A stretch of DNA of 64,000 nt from Gimesia sp. (GCF_040219335.1 NZ_JAVJSQ010000040.1:62001-126000), one strand, 5' to 3'; counted from the stretch's first letter, positions 1 through 8,978 are shown. Notes: generated by a model not told the origin, from the sequence alone. Numbers and translations are program-made.

Positions 1-212
1 TGGAGCCGGTGAAGGAAGTGATTGTGCGGATGTGCAGCCAGATTGGTCACGAGATCAGTGAGCCGTGGATGGTGAGCACGGAGGTTGTGCTGAGCGAGGG
101 AGTCGAACTCAAGGAGGTAGAAGAGTCGATTCAGAAGATTATTGATCGGCAACTGAGAAACATGGAAGATTTTGTCAGACGACTGGCCAGCGGAGAATTC
201 CCGGTTTACTGA
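1..212 (+). CDS. Archaeal-type methionine adenosyltransferase, C-terminal fragment
   Basis: The reading frame is open from the left edge (the second codon visible is GAG for Glu) and ends at TGA, so only about 70 C-terminal residues are present. The segment has the pattern SQIGHEISEPW, then a strand with VVLSEGV, then an amphipathic helix ending in an LASGEFPVY tail. By memory this matches the C-terminus of the archaeal-type S-adenosylmethionine synthetase family (PF01941) rather than bacterial MetK. The enzyme makes SAM from methionine and ATP in the cytosol. It lies next to a SAM-dependent methyltransferase gene on the opposite strand (convergent, 7 bp apart). The identification rests on a short tail and is only moderately sure. 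Confidence 0.55.
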   Translation, partial: EPVKEVIVRMCSQIGHEISEPWMVSTEVVLSEGVELKEVEESIQKIIDRQLRNMEDFVRRLASGEFPVY

Positions 213-219
213 TGACGCT

Positions 220-894
220 TCAACGGTCCCAGCCGAATTCACCGATGAGGGGGACAAAGGCGAAGCCGCCTAGGTTTTCTTCGTCGAGGTGTCCCTGGCG
301 GAGCGTAAAGCGGCACATGGTCTGCCCGGTGTATTCGCCTCCAATGGGAATGATAATGCGACCACCTTCATGTAGTTGATCGACGTAGGGTTGAGGAAGT
401 TCTTTGGCACCTGCGGTCACGATAATGGCATCGAAGGGGGCGGCATCCGGGACGCCGAGAGTGCCATCGTCGGTGTAGACGTGGACATTGTCGTAACCGA
501 GACGGTCCAGTTTTTCGCGGGCCTGTTCCGCCAGTTCGGGGATGCGTTCAATGGTGTGGACATCGCGAGCGAGGAGCGAAAGGACCGCGGCACCGTAACC
601 GGATCCGCAGCCGATTTCGAGGACTTTTTCACTGCCGGTCAATTGAGCGGCCTGACACATGAACGCGACGGTATAGGGTTGCGAGATGGTCTGCTGACAG
701 TCGATAGGGAGGGCACAGTCATTGTAGGCATAGCGTTTGTTGTCGGGCGTGACGAACTCTTCCCGGGGAACGCTGCGCATGGCGTGGAGCACGCGGGCAT
801 CGGTAATTCCCCGTTCCCGCAGATGCTCCCGCAGCATGCGCTCGCGTGCATGCTCATAGATATCGGTCTCGGAATGCTGATCGGAGTTGGTCAT
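220..894 (-). CDS. pcm: Protein-L-isoaspartate O-methyltransferase
   Basis: A 224-residue cytosolic SAM-dependent methyltransferase that methylates isoaspartyl residues in damaged proteins so that they revert to aspartate. Motif I is clear at residues 91-100 (VLEIGCGSGY), and the family segment with QTISQPY before it (about 68-74) is intact. The length equals the usual 205-225 residues. The ORF ends 7 bp from the convergent methionine adenosyltransferase tail. Upstream, on the same strand and 42 bp away, lies a CBS-pair protein, so the two may be cotranscribed. Protein repair fits the stress and stationary-phase flavour of the following genes. Long ORFs on the opposite strand here are shadows. 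Confidence 0.95.
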   Translation of the reverse strand: MTNSDQHSETDIYEHARERMLREHLRERGITDARVLHAMRSVPREEFVTPDNKRYAYNDCALPIDCQQTISQPYTVAFMCQAAQLTGSEKVLEIGCGSGYGAAVLSLLARDVHTIERIPELAEQAREKLDRLGYDNVHVYTDDGTLGVPDAAPFDAIIVTAGAKELPQPYVDQLHEGGRIIIPIGGEYTGQTMCRFTLRQGHLDEENLGGFAFVPLIGEFGWDR

Positions 895-936
895 GTTCGA
901 CGGTTAATGCTCCGTTTGAGGAGTGGTGATGCCTGG

Positions 937-1374
937 TCAGAGTTGGGCCAGGCTGGCCGGACTCTCTTTATGGATGAGCTTTCTGATCTCGGTGAATTCT
1001 TCACAAAGCAGTTCGAGGATGTCGTCGAGTGTCAGCACGCCAATCAGTTTTCCCTCCTGATCGACGACCGGCAGCCGCCTGAAGCCGCCGGATCGCATTT
1101 TCGTGAGGGCGGCTTCGATGGACGTCTCCTCAGAGATGTTACAGGGAAAACGGGTCATGATGTCCCAGACGGTCGTTTCGATGGCGTCGCGCCCCTTGCC
1201 GACTACGCGGAGCGCCAGATCCCGATCGGTGAGCATACCGATCGGGTGAGATTCTTCATCGAGGACGATGAGCGTGCCCACGTTGCGGGAGTTCATTCGC
1301 TCAGCGGCGACTTGAACGGATTCGTTTTGATCAACCAAATCGACTTCTCTTGTGCAAATTCGACCTGCAGTCAT
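937..1374 (-). CDS. CBS-domain pair protein
   Basis: A 145-residue stand-alone protein made of two CBS motifs (roughly residues 8-60 and 75-130). Typical elements are GTLIVLDEE, IGMLTDRDLALRVV and RRLPVVDQEGKLIGVLTLDD. Such Bateman modules bind adenine nucleotides (AMP, ATP, SAM) and act as energy sensors; the partner is not encoded in the same chain. An AAGGAG ribosome-binding site stands 7-12 bases before the ATG, which fixes the start. It is upstream of pcm on the same strand. A second, different CBS protein sits at the end of the N-ATPase operon. The ligand cannot be read from the sequence. Confidence 0.9.
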   Translation of the reverse strand: MTAGRICTREVDLVDQNESVQVAAERMNSRNVGTLIVLDEESHPIGMLTDRDLALRVVGKGRDAIETTVWDIMTRFPCNISEETSIEAALTKMRSGGFRRLPVVDQEGKLIGVLTLDDILELLCEEFTEIRKLIHKESPASLAQL

Positions 1375-1486
1375 GACTTTCTCCTTTGCAAAAATGTGAT
1401 GTCGTGTTTCTGATTGAAAACAATAACGATGAAGAAACGGTGGCCTTATAACGGCAAACCGCTTCTATAGTCCAGCATAACGAATC

Positions 1487-1729
1487 TTATCGATGTGTAA
1501 ACAGGTTTTGGATAGTCTGAAAACCGATCGTTGTGATGGGGGAAATCCCCAGGCGTTTTGCAGTATACCATATGACCAGATGAGGAGCGGTCTCCCTGAT
1601 CTCTTGAATGGCTTCGACTTTGCTGTCTGTTTGAGCGCAGACCTGCAGATGATCTCGTCGCTGGATGAGATGGACGTAGCCTTTCTGGACGAGGGGGTGA
1701 TCGTCAACAATCATGAAGCGGGGCAGAAA
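1487..1729 (-). pseudogene. Remnant of a NarL/FixJ-type response regulator
   Basis: The minus strand reads a receiver-domain start (MIVDDHPLVQKG, then an alpha-beta stretch ending in PHLVIW). It jumps directly to a piece resembling a LuxR/GerE helix-turn-helix (TAKRLGISP, then TTIGFQTIQNLF) and stops. An intact regulator of this family has about 200 residues. Here the phosphoacceptor aspartate region, the rest of the receiver and the linker are missing, leaving about 75 codons, so this looks like an internal deletion. There is no histidine kinase nearby. DNA-binding regulators of this class often control hypoxia or redox operons, so it may once have governed the neighbouring genes. That last point is inference. 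Confidence 0.55.
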
Positions 1730-1886
1730 TGACTATGGGAATCGTCCCTGGAGTGTTCTTCCATCACTGGCCCACGTGAAGTCAGGTTTTGATCGAGGAT
1801 TCGGATAGCAGAACCATTCTTTACAGCGGGAGTGATGGAGAACATCATCCAGTTATGAGTTTTATTACTTTAAAGTCCAACTACCA

Positions 1887-3047
1887 TTACCAGCGTAAAT
1901 ATGCGGCGACTGGTTTGTCTTCGGGCATATCAGATTCCGCAACTACGTAAGGGGTACCACCATGTTTGTAGGTGTTGCGGATCGCCCTGTTGAGTAGCGC
2001 AATGTCGCCATTCACGGGTTGATCATGGGTTTTGACCAGTTCGCCGTCGCCGGGGGGCTGCCCCCAGAGTTCAGAGCCGAGCGGTGCGAAGAGGGCTTCG
2101 ATTCGACCTTCATCTGCCGCCTGGAGAATCGCTTCCAACTGGTGAGTAATCCGGGACGTTCCCAAATGTTTCTGATACTGTTCACGGGCTTTACGCAGCG
2201 GTTCGCCGGTGATCTGCTCGATGACGGGTAGCGCCGCCTCGTACAACTCCTGTTCGTTCAGATGATCGGGCGAGGTAGAGATCCCCTGTTCGAGAAGATT
2301 TTTCGCATGATAATGTTTGCGGAACATGCTCTGTTGTTTTTCGGAGGCAATCAGAATCATGGGAGGCCCATCGTTGTCCAGATACTTCTCCAGCTGCTTT
2401 GCCAGAATCTGGAAATAATCGGTCAAGAGGGTCTCATTGAGTTCTTTTGTCAAACCATGACCGTGCAGCATGGAGGCGTTATCGCTCCCCGGGCCGACAT
2501 GGGAAGTCGTATGATGCTGCAGGGATTCCTCGAACTGGGTTTTCGAGGAGATGGCTTCAATATTTGCGGGGATATTTTCCGAAAGCTCCAGCTGTTTGAG
2601 TTCTCCATTCTGGTGGCGGATCAACCGGACTGATTTGGGACAGACCGCGAGGAGGTCAAAATGATCATTTTCGTAGACCTTGTAGAAGAGAGGGTTCACG
2701 TGGAAGCTGTCTTCAACGGTCAGACTCTGCGGGCACTGGTAAAACAGGTCGTATTGCTGAAACATGCCGGGAGCCAGCAGGATACAGATCCCCTGGGCGG
2801 GGCCGCGTCCCCAGAAATTACCGTCATTCTGAATTTTCCGAGCGGGTTCGAGCAGCGTTTTGATTTCCCCCGTACCCATCCCCCGATCCTGTAAGGCTGT
2901 CTCTGCCTGATCGAGCATGTTTCGTAGATGAATGGGATCTTCACGGTAGTCGGTTAAGGCCTGATGTCGAGGTAAATAGATTGAAATACAGGGGCCTTGT
3001 TCCCATTCCGTCAGCGACTTCAATTCGTCATGCGCGAGAGTCTTCAT
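1887..3047 (-). CDS. baeRF (bacterial archaeo-eukaryotic release factor-like) protein
   Basis: A 386-residue cytosolic protein that I place in the bacterial archaeo-eukaryotic release-factor-like superfamily, probably baeRF family 3. Seen features are the N-terminal CISIYLPRH segment with the following helix of the N domain, a middle domain around YKVYENDHFDLLAVCPKSVRLIR, and a C-terminal eL30e/RNase-like domain with GRIEALFAPLG and a final VAAYLRW. No GGQ peptide-release tripeptide is present, as expected for this family, so it is unlikely to terminate translation. Roles in ribosome rescue or hibernation have been proposed for the superfamily. An AAGGAG site precedes the ATG. It is divergent from the hydrogenase operon. 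Confidence 0.75.
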   Translation of the reverse strand: MKTLAHDELKSLTEWEQGPCISIYLPRHQALTDYREDPIHLRNMLDQAETALQDRGMGTGEIKTLLEPARKIQNDGNFWGRGPAQGICILLAPGMFQQYDLFYQCPQSLTVEDSFHVNPLFYKVYENDHFDLLAVCPKSVRLIRHQNGELKQLELSENIPANIEAISSKTQFEESLQHHTTSHVGPGSDNASMLHGHGLTKELNETLLTDYFQILAKQLEKYLDNDGPPMILIASEKQQSMFRKHYHAKNLLEQGISTSPDHLNEQELYEAALPVIEQITGEPLRKAREQYQKHLGTSRITHQLEAILQAADEGRIEALFAPLGSELWGQPPGDGELVKTHDQPVNGDIALLNRAIRNTYKHGGTPYVVAESDMPEDKPVAAYLRW

Positions 3048-3551
3048 AGATCGCTCCTTGAGTATTAAAAAACAACGTAGATGCAGGTAGACATTAATCC
3101 GATGCTTCTGATCGCAAACTCAAGTTGACCCGCACTGTCTGTTCAGCAACAGCGACAGGCAATGCTGTAACTTCCATTGTACAAAAGTAAATGAGTGATG
3201 CGAATAAAATCAGAATGCAGGTACCGGTTCTTAAAAATCAGGCTCTCTATCAGTGGACTGGTGACAGAGCCCGATATGTTCAAACGCAAGATACATGCCA
3301 ATTGGGATGGTTCCTGTCTGGGGATCGAAGGTCAAATCAGCAAATCGTACCATTTTACCAAAGGTATTTTTTGATTGGGAATGGGACAAAGTATGTCTTT
3401 ACTGATAGGGAGATTCCCGATACCTCGGCGGATCTGTTTTTCATTTCTCTTCCACGGATGGCACTATAGACGCTACCGATGCTGTGGGATAAAATCCGAT
3501 ACAGAGATCCAGACTGACTTCCTTGTGAGTTCAAAGAAAGCAGAGGCTGCG
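3048..3551. other. Divergent intergenic region upstream of the hydrogenase operon
   Basis: About 500 bases separate the baeRF start and the start of the cyclic-nucleotide-fold gene. Promoters for both directions must lie here, but I see no convincing sigma70 or sigma54 pair and no TTGAT-N4-ATCAA FNR-type site. A 92-codon ATG frame at 3191-3469 lacks a ribosome-binding site and any recognisable sequence, so I do not call it. A longer frame entering the next gene from 3375 is also open, but its extra N-terminal residues (Arg- and Cys-rich) look non-coding. Confidence 0.4.
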
Positions 3552-4055
3552 ATGGAGGCAAATCCGCTTCTGGAAATTCTGATGAAACTGCGGTTCACGG
3601 CAGGCCTGTCAGAAGAAGATCAACACAAACTGGCTGCGATAGCACGACAACGGGAATTCAGAGCTGGGGAGACTCTGTTCACAGAGGGCAGCGATCACAA
3701 AGATCTGTATGTCATCTGCAGCGGTCGAGTCGAAATTTGTATGACGATTCCCGCCCGTGGCTGCCTGCCAGTGCTAACCCTGGAAGCGGGTGACCTTGTT
3801 GGCTGGTCGACAATACTGCAGCAGGGAGAAATGACGGCCACTGTCGCCGCGATCGACGAAACCGAAGTCATTGCCATCAATGCCGAAGCGTTACGGGCGT
3901 TGTGTGATGCAGATCATGATATCGGATATCAGATCATGCAGCGGATCGCACGGGCCCTGTCACAACGATTGGTCGCCTGTCGACTGCAGGTGCTGGATAT
4001 GTACGGCGAACACCCCGGTCAGACTTTTCAGAGCGAGAAGGGGGCCGTGGAATGA
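3552..4055 (+). CDS. Crp-like cyclic-nucleotide-binding-fold protein without HTH
   Basis: With the ATG chosen here the product has 167 residues and consists almost only of a cNMP-binding jelly roll (about residues 15-135): REFRAGETLFTEGS, LYVICSGRVEI, LEAGDLVGWS. A C-terminal helix follows, then a short tail. A normal Crp/Fnr regulator has 200-230 residues with a helix-turn-helix, which is absent. The phosphate-binding cassette also departs from the cAMP consensus: GDLVGWSTILQQGEMTATV lacks the Glu and Arg that hold cAMP. It overlaps the hydrogenase beta gene by 4 bases (ATGA), so it is translationally coupled to the enzyme. Related genes accompany group 3b hydrogenases. A regulatory or assembly role is inferred. 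Confidence 0.8.
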   Translation: MEANPLLEILMKLRFTAGLSEEDQHKLAAIARQREFRAGETLFTEGSDHKDLYVICSGRVEICMTIPARGCLPVLTLEAGDLVGWSTILQQGEMTATVAAIDETEVIAINAEALRALCDADHDIGYQIMQRIARALSQRLVACRLQVLDMYGEHPGQTFQSEKGAVE

Positions 4056-5176
4056 CGGAAGCCCCGCAGGCCAACGACCGGCGATCCTGTTTTCTCGCAC
4101 TCGATCAGTTTGCCAGACTGTTTGATGCGCTGCACTCACGGGGGTATGAAATCATTGGCCCCACGATTGATCAGGAAGCCATTGTTTACGATCGCCTCCA
4201 TTCAATTGACGATCTGCCCCGCGGCTGGACCGACATCCAGGAGCCGGGAAAGTATCGACTTGAAGAACGCGATGATCAGGCGCTGTTTGGATATAATGTC
4301 GGACCGCAGTCCTGGAAAAAGAATCTGTTTCCCCCGTTCAGCACGCTTTCCATAGCGACAAAGTCGGAGCAGGTCTGGACTTTCAGCGAACCGGAAGAAC
4401 CGACTCCCCAATACGCGTTTCTGGGCGTGCGCGCTTGTGAACTGGCTGCCATCGGAGTTCAGGACAAGGTCTTTGTGGGAGGCCCCTATGTCGATCCCCA
4501 GTATCAGCGTCGACGTGCAGTTGCATTAGTGATCGCGGTGAACTGCACGCAGGCCGCTTCGACCTGTTTCTGTACTTCAATGAACACGGGCCCCCGTTGT
4601 CAGCAGGGCTTCGATCTGGCGTTGACCGAGTTATCGGACGGATTCCTGGTAGAAGTCGGATCCGAGCGGGGCGAGGAGATTCTGCAGGAACTGGAGACGG
4701 TCGAAGTCTCCGCTGATCAGGAGTCACAGGCCACAGCTGCCCGGCAACAGGCCGTCGATCAGATCGAACGCGAATTCGATACGACTGATATTAAGGACCT
4801 GCTGCTCTCGAATCTGGAGCATCCCCAGTGGGACGACGTGGCGGAACGCTGTCTTTCGTGTACAAACTGTACGATGGTCTGTCCCACCTGTTTCTGCAGT
4901 TCGGTAGAAGAGGTCAGCGATCTGGCCGGCGAACAGGTCGAACGCCAGCGGGTGTGGGATTCCTGTTTCAACGTTGAATTCAGTTATATGAACGGGGGCC
5001 TGGTACGGAATGGGGTTCGCAGCCGTTATCGACAATGGTTGACACATAAACTGGCAAGCTGGATTGATCAGTTCGGAACTTCCGGCTGTGTCGGCTGTGG
5101 CCGCTGCATTACCTGGTGTCCGGTGGGCATTGATTTAACCGCTGAAGTGACTGCAATCCGGGAGTCTTCAACATGA
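4052..5176 (+). CDS. hydB: Group 3b [NiFe] hydrogenase beta subunit (4Fe-4S electron carrier)
   Basis: A 374-residue iron-sulfur subunit of the sulfhydrogenase HydB type that passes electrons between the delta and gamma subunits in the cytosol. Two ferredoxin-type clusters are visible: Cys267, 270, 273 and 277 (CLSCTNCTMVCP), and Cys346, 349, 352 and 356 (CVGCGRCITWCP). A further Cys-containing patch at 165-183 (CTQAASTCFC) is typical of the family. The gene begins inside the end of the preceding one and ends inside the next, each by the ATGA overlap. The length fits known HydB (about 340-370). The name follows the Pyrococcus nomenclature. Confidence 0.92.
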   Translation: MTEAPQANDRRSCFLALDQFARLFDALHSRGYEIIGPTIDQEAIVYDRLHSIDDLPRGWTDIQEPGKYRLEERDDQALFGYNVGPQSWKKNLFPPFSTLSIATKSEQVWTFSEPEEPTPQYAFLGVRACELAAIGVQDKVFVGGPYVDPQYQRRRAVALVIAVNCTQAASTCFCTSMNTGPRCQQGFDLALTELSDGFLVEVGSERGEEILQELETVEVSADQESQATAARQQAVDQIEREFDTTDIKDLLLSNLEHPQWDDVAERCLSCTNCTMVCPTCFCSSVEEVSDLAGEQVERQRVWDSCFNVEFSYMNGGLVRNGVRSRYRQWLTHKLASWIDQFGTSGCVGCGRCITWCPVGIDLTAEVTAIRESST

Positions 5177-6048
5177 ATGAATCTGCTTCCGCTGCTGCCA
5201 GCCACTTTACTCTCCAGGCGAATGCTTGGGTGCCACAGACCGCGGTGATTCGCGAGATCAGACCCGAGGTGAGTGGTGTGACCACTTACCAGCTGGCACT
5301 CATCGATTCTGTCGCTGCCGAGACGTATCGATTCGCCCCGGGGCAGTTCAATATGCTGTATGTTCCCGGAGCGGGAGAATCTGCGATTTCCATGAGCGGC
5401 GATCCAGATGCTACAGAGACACTGGCGCATACGATCCGCAAAGCGGGAAACGTGACCGGGCGGATTGCAGCTATGCAGGTCGGCGACACTCTGGGGCTGC
5501 GGGGCCCCTTTGGAACCAGCTGGCCCTTGGAACACTGCAGGGGGAAAGATGTGATTCTGGTGGCGGGGGGCATTGGATTGCCACCGCTCAGACCGGTGAT
5601 TTATCGGATGTTATCTGACCGGGAAAATTATGGGCAATTGACTTTGCTCTACGGCGCCCGCACACCGGAGATGCGACTGTACACAAACGAGTATCAGCGC
5701 TGGCAGGCACAGGGATTCGATGTCCGCCAGACCGTGGATCGGTCAGCACCGGGCTGGCAGGGAAATGTCGGCGTAGTTCCCCAGTTACTCGAACGCCTGC
5801 GGACTTTCGATCCAGCCAATACGATCATGATGATTTGTGGACCGGACATCATGATGCGTTTCACGGCGCGGGCTGCGTTGCAGCGGGGCATGACGACGGA
5901 ACAGATCTGGGTCTCGACCGAGCGGAACATGCAGTGCGCAGTGGGCCTCTGTGGTCACTGTCAACTGGGACCGGAATTCATCTGTAAGGATGGGCCGGTC
6001 TTTCGCTACGATCAGATCTCTCCCTGGTTGAAAGTGGAGGGCCTTTAA
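5173..6048 (+). CDS. hydG: Group 3b [NiFe] hydrogenase gamma subunit (FAD/NAD(P) reductase)
   Basis: A 291-residue flavoprotein of the ferredoxin-NADP reductase/dihydroorotate dehydrogenase electron-transfer family. It exchanges electrons with NAD(P)(H). The FAD-binding strand [14 protein letters not shown] is at residues 53-66, the nucleotide-binding loop [15 protein letters not shown] at 127-141, and the C-terminal 2Fe-2S cluster uses Cys254, 259, 262 and 270. This subunit sets the partner of the enzyme as a pyridine nucleotide. I cannot tell NAD from NADP by eye. It overlaps hydB by 4 bases and is separated from the delta gene by 2 bases. The shadow frames on the other strand are ignored. 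Confidence 0.92.
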   Translation: MNESASAAASHFTLQANAWVPQTAVIREIRPEVSGVTTYQLALIDSVAAETYRFAPGQFNMLYVPGAGESAISMSGDPDATETLAHTIRKAGNVTGRIAAMQVGDTLGLRGPFGTSWPLEHCRGKDVILVAGGIGLPPLRPVIYRMLSDRENYGQLTLLYGARTPEMRLYTNEYQRWQAQGFDVRQTVDRSAPGWQGNVGVVPQLLERLRTFDPANTIMMICGPDIMMRFTARAALQRGMTTEQIWVSTERNMQCAVGLCGHCQLGPEFICKDGPVFRYDQISPWLKVEGL

Positions 6049-6050
6049 AT

Positions 6051-6842
6051 ATGTGCAAGCCACGCCTGGCTGTATTCAAGTTCGCCTCCTGCGATGGTTG
6101 TCAGCTGTCGTTGCTGGATGCCGAAGATCACCTGCTGGCAGTCGCGGATGCGGTAGAGATCGTCTATTTCCCCGAAGCAACCAGCCACATGGAAGAGGGA
6201 CCGTATGACATCGCCCTGGTGGAAGGCTCCATCACCACCCCACACGATGCAGAACGGATTCAGCAGATACGCAAAGATGCCCGCTACCTGATGACGATCG
6301 GTGCCTGTGCGACCGCGGGGGGCATACAGGCTCTGCGGAACTGGGCCGATAAAGATGAATTCATGCAGGCCGTGTATGCGACGCCAGACTATATACAGGT
6401 ACTGGAGACGTCGACGCCGATCGCCGAGCATGTACAGGTCGATTTTGAACTGCGGGGCTGCCCGATTAACCAGTATCAACTGATCGAAGTCATTCGCTCA
6501 CTGCTCGCAGGTCAGACGCCCCGTACTCCCCGGCACAGTGTCTGCCTGGATTGCAAACGGCGGGGGACGGTCTGTGTCACAGTTGCGCAGGGAACGGCCT
6601 GTCTGGGGCCGGTCACCCAGTCGGGGTGTCATGCACTCTGTCCCAGTTACAACCGGGGCTGTTATGGCTGTTTCGGACCCGCGCTGCAGGCCAATCTGGT
6701 GAGTCTCTCCGCGCAGATGGAGCGGGAAGGTGCCTCGAAAGCGGAAATTGCCCATAAGCTGAAAAACTTCAACGCCTACGCACCCGCGTTTCGAACAGAG
6801 AGTACGCGTCTGGTACAACTGGAGGGGGATCAGCGCGGATGA
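6051..6842 (+). CDS. hydD: Group 3b [NiFe] hydrogenase delta (small) subunit
   Basis: The 263-residue small subunit relays electrons from the NiFe site. The proximal 4Fe-4S cluster is held by Cys14 and Cys17 (ASCDGCQ), Cys86 (IGACATAGG) and Cys137 (LRGCPIN). Eight more cysteines at 165, 168, 175, 184, 193, 197, 204 and 207 supply two further clusters. No Tat signal is present, which agrees with a soluble cytosolic enzyme of group 3. The short length and Cys spacing match HydD of sulfhydrogenases. It overlaps the large-subunit gene by 4 bases, so stoichiometric coupled translation is likely. Confidence 0.93.
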   Translation: MCKPRLAVFKFASCDGCQLSLLDAEDHLLAVADAVEIVYFPEATSHMEEGPYDIALVEGSITTPHDAERIQQIRKDARYLMTIGACATAGGIQALRNWADKDEFMQAVYATPDYIQVLETSTPIAEHVQVDFELRGCPINQYQLIEVIRSLLAGQTPRTPRHSVCLDCKRRGTVCVTVAQGTACLGPVTQSGCHALCPSYNRGCYGCFGPALQANLVSLSAQMEREGASKAEIAHKLKNFNAYAPAFRTESTRLVQLEGDQRG

Positions 6843-8131
6843 CCGAGCGAAAGATCAAAGTCGAAACGCTGACCCGCGTAGAAGGAGAAGGGGGGCTCTA
6901 TGTCCGTCTGCAGGGGGAGCAGGTACAAGAAGTTCGTCTGGAAATCTATGAACCGCCGCGGCTGTTCGAAGCGATTCTGCGGGGACGGCCACTCGAAGAT
7001 GCCCCGGATATCACGGCCCGGATCTGTGGCATCTGTCCCGTGGCGTACCAGATGAGCAGCGTCCATGCGATGGAAATGGCGTTGGGCGTCGAGATCACTC
7101 CCGAGATACGTCGACTGCGCAGATTGCTGTACTGCGGGGAGTGGATCGAAAGTCACGGCCTGCATATGCATCTGTTACACGCCCCTGATTTTCTGGGATT
7201 TGAAAGCGGGCTGGCGATGGCCAAGCAGTTCCCGGACGAGGTCAACCGGGGCTTAAGACTGAAGAAGCACGGGAATCAGTTGGTCGACCTGCTGGGGGGG
7301 CGGGCCATTCACCCCGTGAATGTCTGTGTCGGGGGTTTCTATCGTATCCCGAGCCGCAACGAGTTTCAGAAACTGGTTCCCGATTTTGAATGGGGGTTGA
7401 ACGCGGCCATTGAGACCACGCGCTGGGTCGCGGGCTTCGAATATCCCGAACTGGAATCGGATTGTGAATTTGTCTCGCTCTCGCACCCCGACGAATATCC
7501 CATGAACGAAGGCGTCATGCAGACCAGTTCCGGAGATCAGATCGAAATCAGCGACTACCGCGAAGAGTTCCAGGAACAGCAGGTCCCACACTCGACGGCC
7601 CTGCACGCCATTCGCAAGACGACCGGCCGTCCCTATCTACTGGGCCCCCTGTCACGGGTGAATCTGAATCGCGATCGGCTTTCTCCATCGGCGCGACAGC
7701 TGGCTGATGAAATTGCGTTTGAGCCCGAGTGCAGGAATCCGCATCGGGCCATCATCGCCCGGGGGCTGGAACTGGTACACTCGTATGAAGAGGCGCTGCA
7801 GATCCTTCGCGACGAGCATTCCACAAAGCAGCCCCGCATGACTTATGAATACCAAGCAGGTGTGGGCATGTCGGCGACGGAAGCGCCCCGTGGAACACTC
7901 TTTCATCGCTATGAAATTGACGCTGAAGGTAAGATTGTCGAGGCGGACATTATTCCTCCGACTTCTCAAAATCAGGCACAGATCGAAGTCGATCTGAAAG
8001 CATGGGTGCGTCAGGTAATAGAGAAAGAAGAATCACAGGTAGCCCGTCTCTGTGAAAACCTGGTGCGGGCCTATGATCCGTGCATCAGTTGTTCCACGCA
8101 TTTTCTGAATGTCACAATAGAACGGTCCTGA
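6839..8131 (+). CDS. hydA: Group 3b [NiFe] hydrogenase alpha (large, catalytic) subunit
   Basis: The 430-residue catalytic subunit carries the NiFe(CN)2CO centre that reversibly splits H2. The N-terminal metal motif is at 61-66 (RICGIC, Cys63 and Cys66), followed by [16 protein letters not shown]. The C-terminal motif DPCISCSTH places Cys415, Cys418 and His421. After His421 come nine residues (FLNVTIERS) that the endopeptidase should remove during maturation, so the precursor is intact. The gene is followed 3 bases later by that protease. Motif spacing and partner subunits indicate group 3b (bifunctional NADP-coupled/sulfhydrogenase). Oxygen tolerance cannot be judged from sequence. Confidence 0.95.
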   Translation: MTERKIKVETLTRVEGEGGLYVRLQGEQVQEVRLEIYEPPRLFEAILRGRPLEDAPDITARICGICPVAYQMSSVHAMEMALGVEITPEIRRLRRLLYCGEWIESHGLHMHLLHAPDFLGFESGLAMAKQFPDEVNRGLRLKKHGNQLVDLLGGRAIHPVNVCVGGFYRIPSRNEFQKLVPDFEWGLNAAIETTRWVAGFEYPELESDCEFVSLSHPDEYPMNEGVMQTSSGDQIEISDYREEFQEQQVPHSTALHAIRKTTGRPYLLGPLSRVNLNRDRLSPSARQLADEIAFEPECRNPHRAIIARGLELVHSYEEALQILRDEHSTKQPRMTYEYQAGVGMSATEAPRGTLFHRYEIDAEGKIVEADIIPPTSQNQAQIEVDLKAWVRQVIEKEESQVARLCENLVRAYDPCISCSTHFLNVTIERS

Positions 8132-8134
8132 GTT

Positions 8135-8614
8135 ATGACAGATTCCCGACAGATACAGATCACAGGGCTTGGTAGTCCGCATGGCGATGATCAGGCTGGC
8201 TGGGAAATTGTCCGCGCGCTGGAGAAAAGAGGCCTGTCTCAGGCGATAGTTCATTTCTCACGAACGCCGGATGACCTGCTCAACTGGCTCGATCCAGCGT
8301 ATCCTCTCGTAATCTGTGATGCCTGTCGCGGCGCTGGCCCGGTGGGGAGCGTGCATCGTTGGCAGTGGCCAACCGCTGAACTGGATCAGGTGAACTGGTC
8401 GGGGACACATCAGATTGCACTGCCGGGGGTGTTATCGCTGGCGGAAGAACTGGGGCAGCTTCCTGCTCAAGTAAGCATCTGGGGCCTGGAAATCGCAGAG
8501 ACGGTTCCGGGGGATGTCATCTCGTCAGAGGTGTCTGCCGGCGTGGAACGCGCAGTCGAGTCGATCTGTCGAGAATGGGATGCCATACGCTCTCTGGAGG
8601 TCGATCATGCATGA
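8135..8614 (+). CDS. Hydrogenase maturation endopeptidase (HycI/HyaD family)
   Basis: A 159-residue cytosolic protease that trims the C-terminal peptide of the hydrogenase large subunit after nickel insertion. The family start ITGLGSPHGDDQAGWEIVRAL is present (first acidic nickel ligand within GDDQAG), then the aspartate in VICDACRG and the histidine in GTHQIALPG. These are the three expected nickel-recognition residues. The length is typical (150-175). It lies directly after the large subunit and overlaps hypA by 8 bases, so it almost certainly serves HydA. Confidence 0.9.
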   Translation: MTDSRQIQITGLGSPHGDDQAGWEIVRALEKRGLSQAIVHFSRTPDDLLNWLDPAYPLVICDACRGAGPVGSVHRWQWPTAELDQVNWSGTHQIALPGVLSLAEELGQLPAQVSIWGLEIAETVPGDVISSEVSAGVERAVESICREWDAIRSLEVDHA

Positions 8615-8978
8615 GCGGTCCCTGGTACAGACGCTGTTGAATCAGGTCCAGCAGATCGTTGCCGACGATGGCGGGGGCGTGGTGAAAGAGATTCAGGTGC
8701 AGGTCGGCGACCTGTCGGGGGTCGAACCTATCTTGTTTGAATCGGCTTTTACAGAACTGGCGACAGAATGCTTCTCTCAGGACTGTCGCCTCGTGCTGGA
8801 TATCGTGCCGGTCAAAGCAGAATGTCGCCTATGTGGTCAGTGTTTTGAAGTGCAGGATTATGAGTTTCTCTGTCCCGCTTGTGGAACCGGCCCTGTTGAG
8901 GTGATTCAGGGAGACCAGGTGAAACTGATGAGTATTACTGTCGATTCTGAAAATTTAGTGTCAGGAGCGAAGTCATGA
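8607..8978 (+). CDS. hypA: Hydrogenase nickel insertion protein HypA
   Basis: A 123-residue nickel metallochaperone. I chose the ATG that gives MHERSL, because His2 is the nickel ligand of all HypA proteins and a GGAGG ribosome-binding site lies 7-11 bases upstream. The upstream in-frame extension has no family similarity. The zinc site has two CxxC pairs (CRLCGQC near residue 73 and CPAC near residue 93). Together with HypB it delivers nickel to the large subunit. The start lies inside the protease gene (8-base overlap) and the end overlaps hypB by 4 bases. Confidence 0.93.
   Translation: MHERSLVQTLLNQVQQIVADDGGGVVKEIQVQVGDLSGVEPILFESAFTELATECFSQDCRLVLDIVPVKAECRLCGQCFEVQDYEFLCPACGTGPVEVIQGDQVKLMSITVDSENLVSGAKS

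Noticed and set aside
376-1413. A 345-codon plus-strand open frame across pcm and the CBS gene
   Set aside because: It is antisense to two genes with clear family motifs and ribosome-binding sites, and its own product has no recognisable pattern.
3191-3469. A 92-codon frame upstream of the hydrogenase operon
   Set aside because: No ribosome-binding site, no family likeness, and it overlaps the open frame leading into the next gene. I treat the region as non-coding.
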